NCBI RefSeq assembly: GCF_026914185.1
Contig: NC_070560.1
Location: 1,586,001-1,650,000, forward strand
Direction: 5' to 3'
DNA length: 64,000 nucleotides
Source: Puccinia triticina
Taxonomy: Eukaryota > Basidiomycota > Pucciniomycetes > Pucciniales > Pucciniaceae
Under the pieces are notes generated by a model. The model was not told the origin of the DNA, ran no database searches, and saw only the letters and a program-made list of their open reading frames with translations. Each line of letters opens with the position of its first letter. The stretch's first letter is position 1. Made by a program: the position numbers and the translations under genes. Below, in pieces: positions 46,001 through 56,591 of this stretch.

Positions 46001-48285
46001 GAGGCTGAGAGTCATGGGCTTGGAGCGGGGCCGCCACGGCGGGAGAGTGGCTTGTGGGTGTCTCTGAGGCGTCATCTTCGTCATCTTCAGATTGGGAACG
46101 CGGATCGGAGGAGGCTTCGGAAGGATGGCGCCCATCAAAAGATTGGGAGGGCGGCTCCGAGGGGGCTTCAGAGGCGGTTCTTTCAGAGTCACCGGTATAA
46201 CGTGGGTCAGAAGGGGCTTCAGAGGCGGTTCGCTCAGAGTCCCCGGCTTCAGAGGCATGGTGTCCATCGACAGATTGGGAACGCGGATCGGAGGAGGCTT
46301 CGGAAGGATGGCGCCCATCAAAAGATTGGGAGGGCGGCTCCGAGGGGGCTTCAGAGGCGGTTCTTTCAGAGTCACCGGCATAACGTGGGTCAGAAGGGGC
46401 TTCAGAGGCGGTTCTTTCAGAGTCACCGGCATAACGTGGGTCAGAAGGGGCTTCAGAGGCGGTTCGCTCAGAGTCCCCGGCTTCAGGGGCATGGTGTCCA
46501 TCGACAGATTGGGAACGCGGATCGGAGGAGGCTTCGGAAGGATGGCGCCCATCAAAAGATTGGGAGGGCGGCTCCGAGGGGGCTTCAGAGGCGGTTCTTT
46601 CAGAGTCACCGGCATAACGTGGGTCAGAAGGGGCTTCAGAGGCGGTTCTTTCAGAGTCACCGGCATAACGTGGGTCAGAAGGGGCTTCAGAGGCGGTTCG
46701 CTCAGAGTCCCCGGCTTCAGGGGCATGGTGTCCATCGACAGATTGGGAACGCGGATCGGAGGAGGTTTCGGAAGGATGGCGCCCATCAAAAGATTGGGAG
46801 GGCGGCTCCGAGGGGGCTTCAGAGGCGGTTCTTTCAGAGTCACCGGCATCGGAGGCAAGGTGCCCGTCGACAGCTTCAGAGGGAGAAGGCCCTCGGGTTG
46901 GTGATCGTGTGGGTGATGGTGAGCGGTTGACATGTGTGGGCGTCTGAGATTCATCGTCATCGTCAGATTCTTCCTTCACCGAAACCGAAGTTTGATCCCT
47001 CGCGTCAGAGGATTGGGAAGGCGGGTCAGACTCTTCTTGGGCTGCTCTCAACCGGGGGGATCGTCGAAGGGAGTAGCGGCCTGATGATGATGCGGCTTGG
47101 GATGTTCGGGATGAGGGGCAGACGGCAGACTTTCGCGATGTGTGACACACTGATGATCTGGCTGGTCTGGCAGAGGATCGATATGGCTGAAAGAATGTAT
47201 CCTCCCTGGCTGCAGACTTAGTACGCCGAGTCTTTCCAGCATAGGTGGGAAATCGGGCGTCTGTTGGCGGTGGCGGCGTTGGCGGTGGCAATGGTTCTTT
47301 GCCGGTCGCTTCCGAGTTTTTCTTCTTCTTTTTGGGATCGGAACGTGAGGGGGGCAACAAGGTACTGACATCGACGACTGACCCACTGGGATTGAGTTCA
47401 TTCGCAAGCGCATTGTATAGCTTGACTAGATGCCCGCGACTCGCTTGTGCCGGGTAGTCGACCGAGTGAAGAGCCAGTATGATTCTCAACTTGGAAACCA
47501 CCAGTTGTTCGGCGGCTAAGAGTGGTGATAAATGTGTCAGTCAAGATTCGAGATTAAAGCTGACAAGATTGAAACTCAGCGGGAATAATAACGGTTGCGT
47601 ACCTGGCAAAGGTGCGTCCAACGAGTCCAGCTCAATCCAACGCTCCACAGATTCAGGTGACTCGATGCGGGCAAGCTTGACATAGCGTTGGAACAATTTG
47701 CTGCGATATTCACCTTCCTCCAAGCGGATTCCAAACGTGGTCAAAGCTTGACGAAGCGCGGGGATTGCAAGCTGATTTGGATCTGAGAATCATAACGTTG
47801 GTATTACATGGTATCAAGTATGAAAAAAAGAAAACTTGCCTTGCCATGCAGCCTCAGCCTCGTCGTTATTTCTGAAGCGCTTCATCATAAGCAGATGGTA
47901 GTAGAGAAAACTGATTAAGTTCGGATGGGGATAGGTCAAAGAGCTGGGTCGAAGGAAACCTGAGATACTCGGATCGGAAGAGGAAACAGATCCTGAAATA
48001 TTCGGACAAGAGCAAGGAAAGCGATCTGAAAGGTCTGGACAAGTGATTAGCAGCGTCAAGCTGGCGTAATTTGGAGAAGGGAAAAGCAGCTTCAAGCTGG
48101 GTAAGGAGCAGGTGGTCTGTCACCAAAAAAAATCAGACAAGGCGGAATCAGCTTGATAGCTTCGAGTTGGATGAAATGAGGACGGGTAGAGAGCACAGAG
48201 ACGAAAGCAACAATATAAGGACTTACCTTGTCGCAATCGCATCCAAGTCATGCCAGTCCATTGTTGTCTTTGGTCGAGGTCGCAT
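43041..48285 (-). CDS. Large CACTA-borne protein with HeH/SAP-like motifs
   Basis: A multi-exon gene on the minus strand. A likely start is the ATG at 48285 (MRPRPKTTMDWHDLDAIAT) with a GTAAGT donor at 48226. Three short helix-turn-helix segments resemble HeH/LEM/SAP DNA- or chromatin-binding modules: LRQALTTFGIRLEEGEYRSK (about 47700), KLRIILALHSVDYPAQASRG (about 47480) and EQITEYLDQHNVAYNSTTRT (about 45790). Between the second and third lies a Ser/Glu/Pro-rich region with 234-bp repeats; after the third an Arg/Ser/Pro-rich region follows (to about 44560). The C-terminal exons (44260-43041) include LWDLAHTIFMKLVRAQEYLD and end RPVIRELERMT. No membrane span remains after splicing, unlike Src1/MAN1 proteins. 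I infer a nuclear DNA-associated protein, perhaps an accessory factor of the transposon. Some exon limits are not fixed. Confidence 0.65.
46085..46835. repeat. 234-bp higher-order tandem repeat in coding sequence
   Basis: The block starting GATTGGGAACGCGGATCGG recurs at 46090, 46273, 46507 and 46741; the last two steps are 234 bp and the first is 183 bp because one 51-bp subunit is missing. All lengths are multiples of three, so the encoded repeat (GDSERTASEAPSDPRYA and SQSFDGRHPSEASSDPRS) stays in frame. Copies are nearly identical, pointing to recent expansion. Confidence 0.9.
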
Positions 48286-49559
48286 TTTTTCCTTCTTTCG
48301 CTTTTCATGGATTTAATCCGGTGCGTCCTTGTTGAAGATGCCTTTCTCTACGGTTGGGTGGTTTTCCTGATCTTTCGGTTGGCTTGCAGTTGGTGGTAGT
48401 ACTTGGTCCTTGAGTGGTAGTTTCGAGTGGTAGTTTCAGTTGGCCGGCCGGTGGGTAGTTGAATCGCGGGCAGGTGGAAGTTGGGTGGATGGCGGATGGG
48501 TCTACTTGGGCGATCGAAATACATACTAGGTTGGCCGGAAGATTTGGTCGAATAATGGCAGCTGTGGCAGGCTGGCTGGCCTCGGCTGGCGCGTGACCTG
48601 CTATGACGTGTGATCTGGCCGATCACAAAGAAAAAAACTTAAATATTTATGTAATTAAAGCATCGTGATGATCTTCCTGCTCGGATATCTTCCGATCTCA
48701 AAGGGCTAAGGTTGATTTTCCACACGGCCATTGGATGAAACTTGAAGGAAATCGGCTGGGCGGCGGGCGAAGACATCAAGATAAACAGAACATGAGAAAG
48801 AAAAGGAAGGTAAAAGTAAAAGGAAGCTTACCAAAAAGGAAAGGTCGAGTCCAGAAGCGTTGCCGGCGAAAGCGTCGTTAAGCCGAAAGCCGTTAAGCCA
48901 AAAGCTTGATGGTCGTCCACGTGTGATCTGGCCGATCACAAAGAAACAAACTTAAATATTATGTAATTAAGCTGGCTGGCCTCGGCTGGCGACATGACCT
49001 GCTATGACGTGTGATCTGCGTGATGATCTTCCTGCTCGGATATCTTCCGATCTCAAAGGGCTAAGGTTGATTTTCCACACGGCCATTGGATGAAATGAGA
49101 AAGAAAAGGAAGGTACAAAAAGTAAAAGGAAGCTTACCAAAAAGGAAAGGTCGAGTCCAGAAGCGTTGCCGGCGAAAGCGTCGTTAAGCCGAAAGCCGTT
49201 AAGCCAAAAGCTTGATGGTCAGCCGTTAAGCCAAAAGCTTGATGGTCGTAGCTTGTACATGTTCAGAAGGTCGAGAACCGAGTGCCGCGGAAATTGGCCG
49301 GTAAGTCCGCAAAGCTTGCTGTTATGAACCAAGCTTGACAGTACGTATCCATACGGCAGATGGAGGCGCCACCAAACAAGGCCTTGACCAACTCAGCAGG
49401 TTGTCGACAGTCGGGGTCCTCAATCATCCTGATCACCCGGTAGGTCCCCAGGCCCAAACTCCATCCAGTCTCGCTCTCTGTAATTATCATCCTGCCTGTT
49501 ATGTATCGACTTCAATAGTTATTCCCAATCCGCCCCCGAGTTATCCCTAGTCGTCCTCC
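48286..49559. promoter_or_regulatory. Divergent intergenic region with a duplicated block
   Basis: About 1.27 kb between the 5' ends of the two large CACTA genes. It contains an imperfect direct duplication of about 300 bp: the sequence from GTGATCTGGCCGATCACAAA through CTCAAAGGGCTAAGG and the stretch AAGGAAGCTTACCAAAAAGG to GCTTGATGGTC occur around 48600-48918 and again around 48927-49247. TGATCTGGCCGATCA is itself nearly palindromic. The region probably drives both genes. Confidence 0.6.
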
Positions 49560-52500
49560 ATGACCAACCCTAAAGCCAAACGGCAGCCGATTCAAACGGC
49601 ATCCACCGATTTCAAGCCTTACGACAAGGCAAACTATAGAGCCGACCTTGTCGGTTTTATCACCGCTGTCGATTCACAGGCCTACATCCCCACCAAAATC
49701 AAGGTTAACAATGAGTTGCGTGACTTGGCTCACGAGTACTTGACGATACTCAGTAAGTTCATAGTTCTCACCGACCTCACCGATCACACTCTCCTCATGA
49801 AAGATGCTAAGCCTACACATTGTAAATTACAGGACTTCGCAGCACGCCGGGTCCACCTACTTCACCGCTCTCATCGGCCGAGGAGTTTTCGGAACCGGCG
49901 CCTTCCCCCTCACCACCAAAACTTCCTCCATCACCAGGTCATCGCCCCACAGCCTCAAGATCAAGAATACCCGAAACGCCGTCCCCGCCACGGGCAAGAT
50001 CTGTCCGATCAGTCAAGACAACCGCTCAATCACCGGCAAGAACCGCGGCCGGATTACCTGTGCCGACCTCCGCCCGATCGCCTGTCAGAACTGCAGCCCG
50101 ATCTGTCAGAACTGCAGCCCGATCGCCTGTCAGAACTGCAGCTCGATCTGCCAGAACTGCAGCCCAATCACCTGTCAGAATTCCTGTGGCCCGATCACCG
50201 GCCAGAACCCCATCAAGATCTTCCAAGCGCAGGGCGGCATCGGCCTCACCATCTCCTAAGCAACATCGTAGCCGTAGCCCCGGTCGTGGCCGCTCAACAG
50301 CTACTGTGACTCGAACCCCATCAAAATCTTCCAAGCGGGATGCTCGCGCATCGCCCTCGCCCTCTCCTGAGCCATATCGTGGCCTTTCACCCGGTCGTGG
50401 CCGATCACCAGCAAGGCGATCAAACCGGAAAGCTCAAGCAAAATCGACAATCTCTCCCTCACCAAAACGAGTATCTACTAGGAGATCAGCTTCCCCGCCG
50501 CCAAGACGCTCCCGTTCTCGCAATCAACATCGGATTCCTTCACCAATAAAGAAACGCCGCCAGGTCACGTTTGCGAAATCGCAGCCCACCAGATACAAAC
50601 AAAAACTCGGGCACGATGAAGACCCCTTGGATAGTGAAGAAGAGCAAGATTCGCCGTCACAGCAAGATTCACCGTCACAAGATGCTTCCCAGTCTGACGA
50701 TGCCTCTCAATCCGAAGACTCGAAAACCTCTCACTTCTCTCAGTCCGACTCGGATGACCGGCGCACTGCAAAACGTCAGCCGCCGGCTAAGACTGCACCC
50801 GCTGGAAGGAACCGCGCGAAAAAACCCATCAAGTCCCCAGTCAGGCCACGACTCAAGTTGGCCCTTGCCGTCAAAGGGGTAAGCAAACCCTTTTTCTCTT
50901 TATCAAATTACGTTATAGCATTAACTGATGATATTGTTTTCTTCCAGGCGACAAAGCCACCCAAGAGGCGTACTCGCACTCGTGTCATAGAAATCGAATC
51001 TGACGGATTTTCTGATGATGATGGATATCGATATCATACCCGTTCTCGCCGTCGACCGCCATCACCCTCGGCCCCTGCTCTCGATGAGCTGACCTACGCT
51101 GAAGAGGGACGCCACGATCCAAACTCATATGCTCGCCCAAAGGTCTCGCCTTTTTTGCAGCTGCCTCCCGATCGCGAACAACCAGAGCAACCCCCAACAC
51201 CCCCTTTCAATCCCTACAACCCATGTCCCAAACGCAGGCGGTATGTTCGACTTCACGGCGGAAATCAAATGTATGCTGCTCCAGGGCTTGATCACGATCA
51301 TCGGGATCAAGATACCTCTGAATACCGTTTTACTCCCGCATCAATCCCCTTTTGTCCGACTAGTATGACTGAAACTCTCAGCGGCTCACACCTCTCATCT
51401 TCCTCTCATTACTCATCTCAACCCAATACCCAAGCTCCGTCGTACGGATATGACTCCGCATATATCTCTAGCTCAACTTCCCAGCCTAATACATCAACCT
51501 CCTATCTGTCTAGACCTTCTTCTTCAGCCTCCCAGTCAACCTCACACTCGCAGCACTCGACCTTTCAGCCACATAAACCGACTCAGCCACAGCACCCAAC
51601 TCAGGCACAGCACTCAAATCTGCCCCAGTACTTCTCTCAGCCGCAGTACTTGTCCCAGCCAAACTACCAATATCCACAACCGTCCTTGGCCCCCATAACC
51701 TCTCAGCCCAACACCTCGCGGTCAATCCTTACTCCAACCTTTGAACATAAGCCGCCATCGACACATTTTGATTATGCTCCACAGAGCTTTATAGATCATG
51801 TAAGTTAGTATGATCAGTATGATCTCGACATGTTTGTGATTCTAACTCACGTGATCTCTGCTTAGACTTATACTCCAAAAGTTAACGGGCCCAAGCTAGG
51901 GGTCCCAAGTGGCCCAAAGCCATTCGACTATTCCGACTATTGGAAGAACCAATTGCAAAATGTGGAAAAAACCCCGTCTGCAAGTCAGACTGAGTCATCT
52001 TTCAACTTCTCTTGCCCTTCCGGCAGCCAGCAAAAACCACCACCTCCACCGCCCAGTCAACACAACAGTCAACACAACAGCCAGTTGCCCGGTCCGCAAA
52101 AACTGCCGCTCCCGCCGCCCATGCACGGTTCCCTGAAGAATATCCAATCGGGCGCCCAGGAAAACGCGCCGCCGCCCCCACCCACTCAATTTGGCGGATT
52201 CGCTCAGTCTTCTTGCCCATTTAACATCCAGCAAACGCTACTGCCCCCGCCACCTAAATACGGTCAGTCTACCCAGGAAAAGCCGCCGCTCCTGCCGCCT
52301 AACATTCCGCCCCCTCCTCTGACTCGATTTGGCCAATCATCATTCCCCACCGCCAATTTCAAACCATCGACTATGCAGCCCACAAGAAATAACCCTTTCA
52401 TGCCGGATGCGTCGCCACCAAGGCCGCCACCACCACCACCTAAATCAAACCTCTCCAGTAACCTTTGTGGTTCCAAACCCGGGGGATCCATATTCCAGGC

Positions 52501-53503
52501 CTCGACCCCTTTACCGGTATCGACCCAGACCCCTTTACCGGTATCAACCCAGCCCGACCAACCAACTTTCAGCTTTGTCAGTTTGAAGCCACCTCAGCTC
52601 AGTTCGAAACCACCTCAGTACACCGCGATCAGAAGCGCTTGTAAGTCTCAGAAGTCATGCCCCGCGTACGACTTCAAGGTTCCTTCTCCACCCTCTTCCC
52701 CCACTCGAGCTGTTCCTGTAGATCCCATCCTGGATGATCTATCCAACGCAGTCTCTAATCTCAAGATAATCCGCCCCGTTGTCGCGATCCCTCGAAAAAA
52801 TAGTGGTGTCAGCAAAAAAGTCCGCTTTGCTGACGTCTCTTTCATGAATGCAATACTAGCCGACTTTCTCGGGGAGGCAGTCAACCATCAAATTGACCCT
52901 CAGCTGTTTGCCAATCAAGCCTCACCTGTCCCTCAAGCTCCATCCGTTCTCCAAGCTCGATCCGTTCATCAAGCTCGATCCGTTCATCAAGCTCGATCCG
53001 TTCACCAAGCTTCCCCTCCTTCAGCTCCACCCGCTCCTCAAGGTCCACCCGCTCCTCAAGCTCCACCCGCTCCTCAAGCTCCACCCGCTCCTCAAGCTCC
53101 ACCCGCTCCTCAAGCTCCACCCGCTCCTCAAGCTCCGTCCGCTCCTCAAGCTCCATCCGCTCCTAAAGCTCCACCCGCTCCTCAAGCTCCACCCGCTCCT
53201 CAAGCTCCACCCGCTCCTCAAGCCCCACCCGCTCCTCAACCTCCACCCATTCCTCAAGCCCCAGCCGTCCCTCAAGCCCCTCAAGCCCCTGTGCGTTCAA
53301 CGACTGCAGCAGTGACAACAGCTGCCGCTCCATCAGATGGAGCAGCTGTTCCATCGACTGCGGCCCGTGCACTCACTGCTTCCATCCATGCACGGGCCAT
53401 CTCTTCGGCCCCTTCGGCCGTTCCTGGTTTACCGGTTCCCTCATCGTCTTCTGCCCTTCCATCGCCTTCAGCCTTGCCTCCGCCTCATCCGCCTGTCCCA
53501 TGA
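49560..53503 (+). CDS. CACTA-borne SR-like and proline-rich protein
   Basis: Four exons: 49560-49752, 49833-50878, 50948-51799 and 51866-53503, with GT-AG introns of 66-80 bp; the spliced frame is open throughout, about 1240 residues. The N terminus (NYRADLVGFITAVDSQAYIP, then KVNNELRDLAHEYL) resembles weakly the HeH-like segments of the neighbouring gene. Then come Arg/Ser-Pro repeats (RTAARSPVRTAARS type, SPGRGRS), a basic KKRRQVTF patch, acidic Ser runs, Gln/Ser/Pro-rich and poly-Pro stretches (about 52030-52450), and a more conserved-looking KKVRFADVSFMNAILADFLG near 52820. The C terminus is an APPAPQ repeat. It is divergent from the HeH-like gene. A nuclear, largely disordered protein is inferred; its role in the transposon is unknown. 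Confidence 0.7.
53025..53285. repeat. 18-bp tandem repeat coding APPAPQ
   Basis: About a dozen copies of CTCAAGCTCCACCCGCTC with few changes. It is an in-frame minisatellite of the Pro-rich gene; open frames in the other readings of this block are artefacts. Confidence 0.9.
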
Positions 53504-53830
53504 CGGTGGCAGCAGCCTCCAGCGCCCCGCCTCCTCCAGCCGCATGGTCCGCACAATCAACACCACCGGCACCAATTCTACTCCCCACTACATACAATAA
53601 AGGCAATGAGACTCTTGCATCCAAAACAGAGAAATTCTCTTAGTTGTACATAATTTTGTAACATTCTTCCTCTTGTAAGATATATTTTCCCTTGAACTGT
53701 TCTTATTACTTATTTTTTTACCCCTTTTCATTCTTACTCTTGTACCTATTGTACCTATACCTTGTCCATAGTTGTAAATAATTATTCTTTTACCCTTTTC
53801 CATTCTTGCTCTTGAATAAGTGTTGTTACT
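53504..53830. other. 3' region of the Pro-rich gene
   Basis: About 330 bp without coding potential; T-rich after 53640 and likely to hold the polyadenylation region of the plus-strand gene. Confidence 0.4.
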
Positions 53831-54155
53831 AAAGATGAGGAGTAAAATGACAAGTTCAACAAAGCGCTGAGTGGCTCAAAAAAATTACCAAATGTCATTG
53901 CTGAGTCAGTAAGATGTGCTGAGTATTTAGACTGAGTATTTAGAAAAAAAACTCAGGCTGGGCAGTTTCACAAAAAAAACAAAAGAAAAAAAAAGTGGCT
54001 GAGCATGCTGAGCAGTGACATGGAAAGAACAGCACTGAAAATTTTAAGAAAATAAAAGGGGAAAAAAATGGCTCAACATGCTGAGCAGTGACACATCCTG
54101 AGTAGTTGAAAAAAAAAGGCTGAGCAGTTGAAAAAAAAAAAAAAAAAAAAAAAAA
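53831..54155. repeat. CACTA right subterminal repeats
   Basis: Short motifs GCTGAGCAG, GCTGAGTA and ATGCTGAGCAGTGACA alternate with A-runs, the inverted counterpart of the left subterminal region. It ends in an uninterrupted run of 25 A next to the TIR. Confidence 0.75.
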
Positions 54156-54207
54156 CCATAAACCGCCCAAATTTCCCCCGAGGAGGTATGGAGGTTTGCA
54201 TGTAGTG
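54156..54207 (-). repeat. CACTA right TIR
   Basis: 52-bp inverted copy of the left end, with one mismatch, ending GGTTTGCATGTAGTG. Confidence 0.95.
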
Positions 54208-54284
54208 CTGGAAATGATGATGGCAACCCTTCAGGTAACATATGGCGGCTTTGTCACTGATGTTGAAGACCTCCTTGCATGCGG
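54208..54284 (-). pseudogene. Host transposase fragment between CACTA and gypsy
   Basis: Minus-strand coding CKEVFNISDKAAICYLKGC, then HHHFQ: the LxGC-x-HF pattern typical of Mutator-like transposases. It joins 63916-64000 upstream (after removing gypsy) and 36182 downstream (after removing CACTA), both in frame. Confidence 0.75.
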
Positions 54285-55067
54285 TGTGGAACTACTCTTT
54301 GGGGGAATAGAGCTTAGAGAGGGATGAGTGCGTGAAAAGCTGCCTCTCAGGTTGGGAGAGTAATATGGGACAAGAATAAGAGTATGGACTCTTAAAGAAA
54401 AGTGTGGCTGATGAAGTATTGAGAATAGTGCTTTCTAGACGAAATCAAGGGGGAAAATATACTGTAAAATATGTGGTAAAATAGGCTATGTAATTCTTAT
54501 TCTGTGACCAGGGATGCAAAGTGACAATCTGATGGGGGACAAACAGAATGGGCCAAAAGGCTCTACATTTATAGTGAGGGGACAACAGGTGGTTCTGAGA
54601 CGAAGAGAAAGATGGGAACAGGGTACAAAAAGCCTCCAACAAGGTGACAAGGCAAAAAAACAACAAGGCATCTACTACATGGCTTGGGATGACATAAGAG
54701 GAAAACAATAACCATGGCGCATCAGCCGCCATGCATCTGAGAAAGAGTTACGCCTTGCTGGAATATAGAGGAGTTAATTCTAGTGAACACTCAGGGTCCT
54801 TCCTAATAGTCTGGCTCTGTTTGATGGTGGACTTTCTCCCACTTTGAACCTGATTTTGTACATATTTTATTACCCATTGTGGAGGGCCATCCATGAAAGT
54901 GAATACTGAGAAGTTGAGGCGCCTTGTAGAGATGTTTCTAGGCTATTATGAAGTGTCTGTGGGCGTGGATTACATGTACCAGAGTGATTTCTAGAGGGCG
55001 TTTGGCGGTGATTCCTTCCTGGTGAGTGTCTGAGTGATGTAATAAGGTTTTGATTAGGCTCACCACA
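54285..55067 (-). repeat. Gypsy 3' LTR
   Basis: 783 bp. It carries a TATAAAT on the minus strand near 54568 that could be the promoter TATA of the element (in the 5' copy). The polypurine tract (GGGGGTGGA on the minus strand) is next to it at about 55068-55077. Confidence 0.95.
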
Positions 55068-55511
55068 TCCACCCCCAAATTAGATGATGTCCCCATCATC
55101 CAACCTTGAGTGAGGCGTGACGAAGAATAGAAAAAGAAAATAGGGCAAGGCAAAAGAAGGCTGTGACGTGGCAAGTTTGATTGGTTTTTGTGCAGATTTT
55201 TTTTGTATGTTTGATTTTCCTTCTAGCGTAAAAAAATTGAGATGAGTTTGAAGAATAGAAAAGCTATGAACAAGTGAGGCAGAAATAAGATTTGGTTGAT
55301 TTATATTCCTTTAGTGATTTTTATGCTGTTTTTCTTATTTGATTTTATAGTAATTTTCCAGGAAATAATGTGACGATGAAAAGGTATATCTAGATGAAGA
55401 AATAAAGGAAAATTGTAACAAGAATTTTTAGTGGAAATGGGTGGAGAAACCACCCCCAAATTGGTGTGATCCTTGCGGCGTAGCTATCCTTAGTTTCGTC
55501 TCCAGGGCTGT
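55068..55511. other. Gypsy 3' untranslated region
   Basis: About 440 bp, AT-rich, between the RRM gene stop and the 3' LTR; only the polypurine tract at its left edge is recognisable. The sequence ACCACCCCCAAATT near 55450 echoes the tract next to the LTR. Confidence 0.5.
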
Positions 55512-55844
55512 TTATGTCATCCGCGCTAGAAGTTCCAGACCTTGGCGCTCCTCCTTTGTCGTTGCTCGCGCTTCCAATAGCAATCCGTCGGCTTTCGCGC
55601 CATCAAGAGCTCCAATAGCTTTATTAGCTCCCTCCCGACTTGTGAACACAACCAGCGCAAATAACTCCATCCCAGATCCGACGTGTGGCGTAAAAGACTC
55701 TCTTATAGCTCCATGCTCTTTCAAGGCTTCCGTGATGTCTGCGGCGGACGTTCCCGGCGCGATATTAAAGAGGTAGATGGGCCAGAAATGTGCTAAGGAG
55801 GTTTCTGCTGACTGATTTGCAGGGACTTTAGAATGTTCACTCAT
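55512..55844 (-). CDS. RRM-type RNA-binding protein encoded by the gypsy element
   Basis: A 110-residue open frame with a true ATG (55844). From about residue 26 it shows an RNA recognition motif: IYLFNIAPGTSAADITEALK (RNP2 strand and first helix), then MELFALVVFTSREGANKAIG where FALVVF occupies the RNP1 strand, and a last strand LLLEARATT. The key RNP1 aromatic pattern is only partly kept. It lies downstream of pol on the same strand, separated by about 1.4 kb, so it may be translated from a spliced or separate transcript. I know of no standard gypsy gene of this type; capture of a host RRM gene is inferred. Confidence 0.65.
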   Translation of the reverse strand: MSEHSKVPANQSAETSLAHFWPIYLFNIAPGTSAADITEALKEHGAIRESFTPHVGSGMELFALVVFTSREGANKAIGALDGAKADGLLLEARATTKEERQGLELLARMT

Positions 55845-56480
55845 TTTGAAGGTGCTGTATTGAGTTGATCACGAAAATGTTTATCCAAATAGGTTGGCGA
55901 GATGTAAGTGTGTCGTGGTAAGAAAGCTCTCGCGAAAAGGGGGAAAGAAACTGGGGAGTGCGCTGGTCGGTCAAACCCCTCAAACAACAAGCACCACGCA
56001 ATTCGTCTCCGGTCTAGCTTCTAGATGGTATTGTGCGCCGCGTTGTTAGCAAGGCCACCTTTGAACTGAAGATGGTGCTACCGCTATCGCCTCAAGAACC
56101 ATTTCCAGTCCCAGTTGTGCAAGCTATGCTTGTTGTTTTTGTTTTTGGACCGGCCTAGGCCGGAAACTTGTCTTGTACGTTTGTTGATTCGAGTTTGGCC
56201 TGGCCTAGGCCGGAAACTTGTCTTGTACGTTTGTTTATTCGAGTTTGGCCCGGCCTAGGCCGGAAACTTGCTTTCTTTAATTTATGCCGATGTTATTGTT
56301 ACTGACCCGCCAAGAGCTCGAAGTCGGCGTGGTCGCAGAGATGTAGGCCAAGGATCATGTTACTAGCTAGACAGAAGCTTGTAGTCCGGCGTGGTCGCAG
56401 AGATCTAAGCCAATGGTCTTGTTCCCACTAGACAAAAGTTCGAAGTCCTCAGATCCTTCCGAGCAAAAGGAGAGCACCCA
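55845..56480. promoter_or_regulatory. Tandem repeats upstream of the antisense gene
   Basis: Between about 56145 and 56275 a unit of about 60 bp (GGCCTAGGCCGGAAACTTG...TTTGTT-ATTCGAGTTTGGCC) occurs nearly three times, each with the palindrome GGCCTAGGCC. From 56310 to 56450 a second unit of about 70 bp (GGCGTGGTCGCAGAGAT) occurs twice. Their place just upstream of a TATA box suggests enhancer-like repeats for the plus-strand gene. Confidence 0.6.
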
Positions 56481-56484
56481 AAGC

Positions 56485-56492
56485 TATATAAA
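56485..56492 (+). promoter_or_regulatory. TATA box of the antisense gene
   Basis: TATATAAA lies 100 bp upstream of the ATG at 56592, followed by a C/A/T-rich leader with no upstream ATG in good context between about 56520 and 56591. It is a textbook-like core promoter on the strand opposite to gag-pol. Confidence 0.7.
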
Positions 56493-56591
56493 GGGGATTG
56501 AAATGATGGCAAAATCCAATCCACTAACTCCTCATTACTATCATTCCTTGCTAAGCCAACACAACCACTTCGCCTCTTTCTCCTGTTGACC

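Larger units (their letters stand above)
36183..54207. mobile_element. 18-kb CACTA (En/Spm-type) transposon with four genes, TSD CTG
   Basis: The element begins CACTACATGCAAACCTCC and ends with its exact inverse ...TGTAGTG; the terminal inverted repeats are 52 bp with one mismatch and run into T/A tracts. CTG flanks both ends (36180-36182, 54208-54210). Taking it out with one CTG joins host codons into ...GCHHHFQ-ASVTHIK... in frame, which confirms both ends. It contains a TNP2/Transposase_21-type gene near the left end (minus) and three further spliced genes: exon-repeat gene (plus), HeH-like gene (minus) and SR/Pro-rich gene (plus). CTCAGC-type subterminal repeats lie at both ends. I see no insertion inside it, and the transposase has a long open frame, so it may be young and autonomous. 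Confidence 0.93.

Noticed and set aside
45956..46930. Plus-strand frames of 324 and 270 codons antisense to the HeH-like gene
   Set aside because: They run exactly across the 234-bp tandem repeats and have repetitive Arg/Gly-rich translations; repeat artefacts.
52881..53315. Frames with LEERVE, LRSGWS or KLHPLL repeats around the Pro-rich tail
   Set aside because: All are other readings of the 18-bp minisatellite that encodes APPAPQ in the spliced plus-strand gene.
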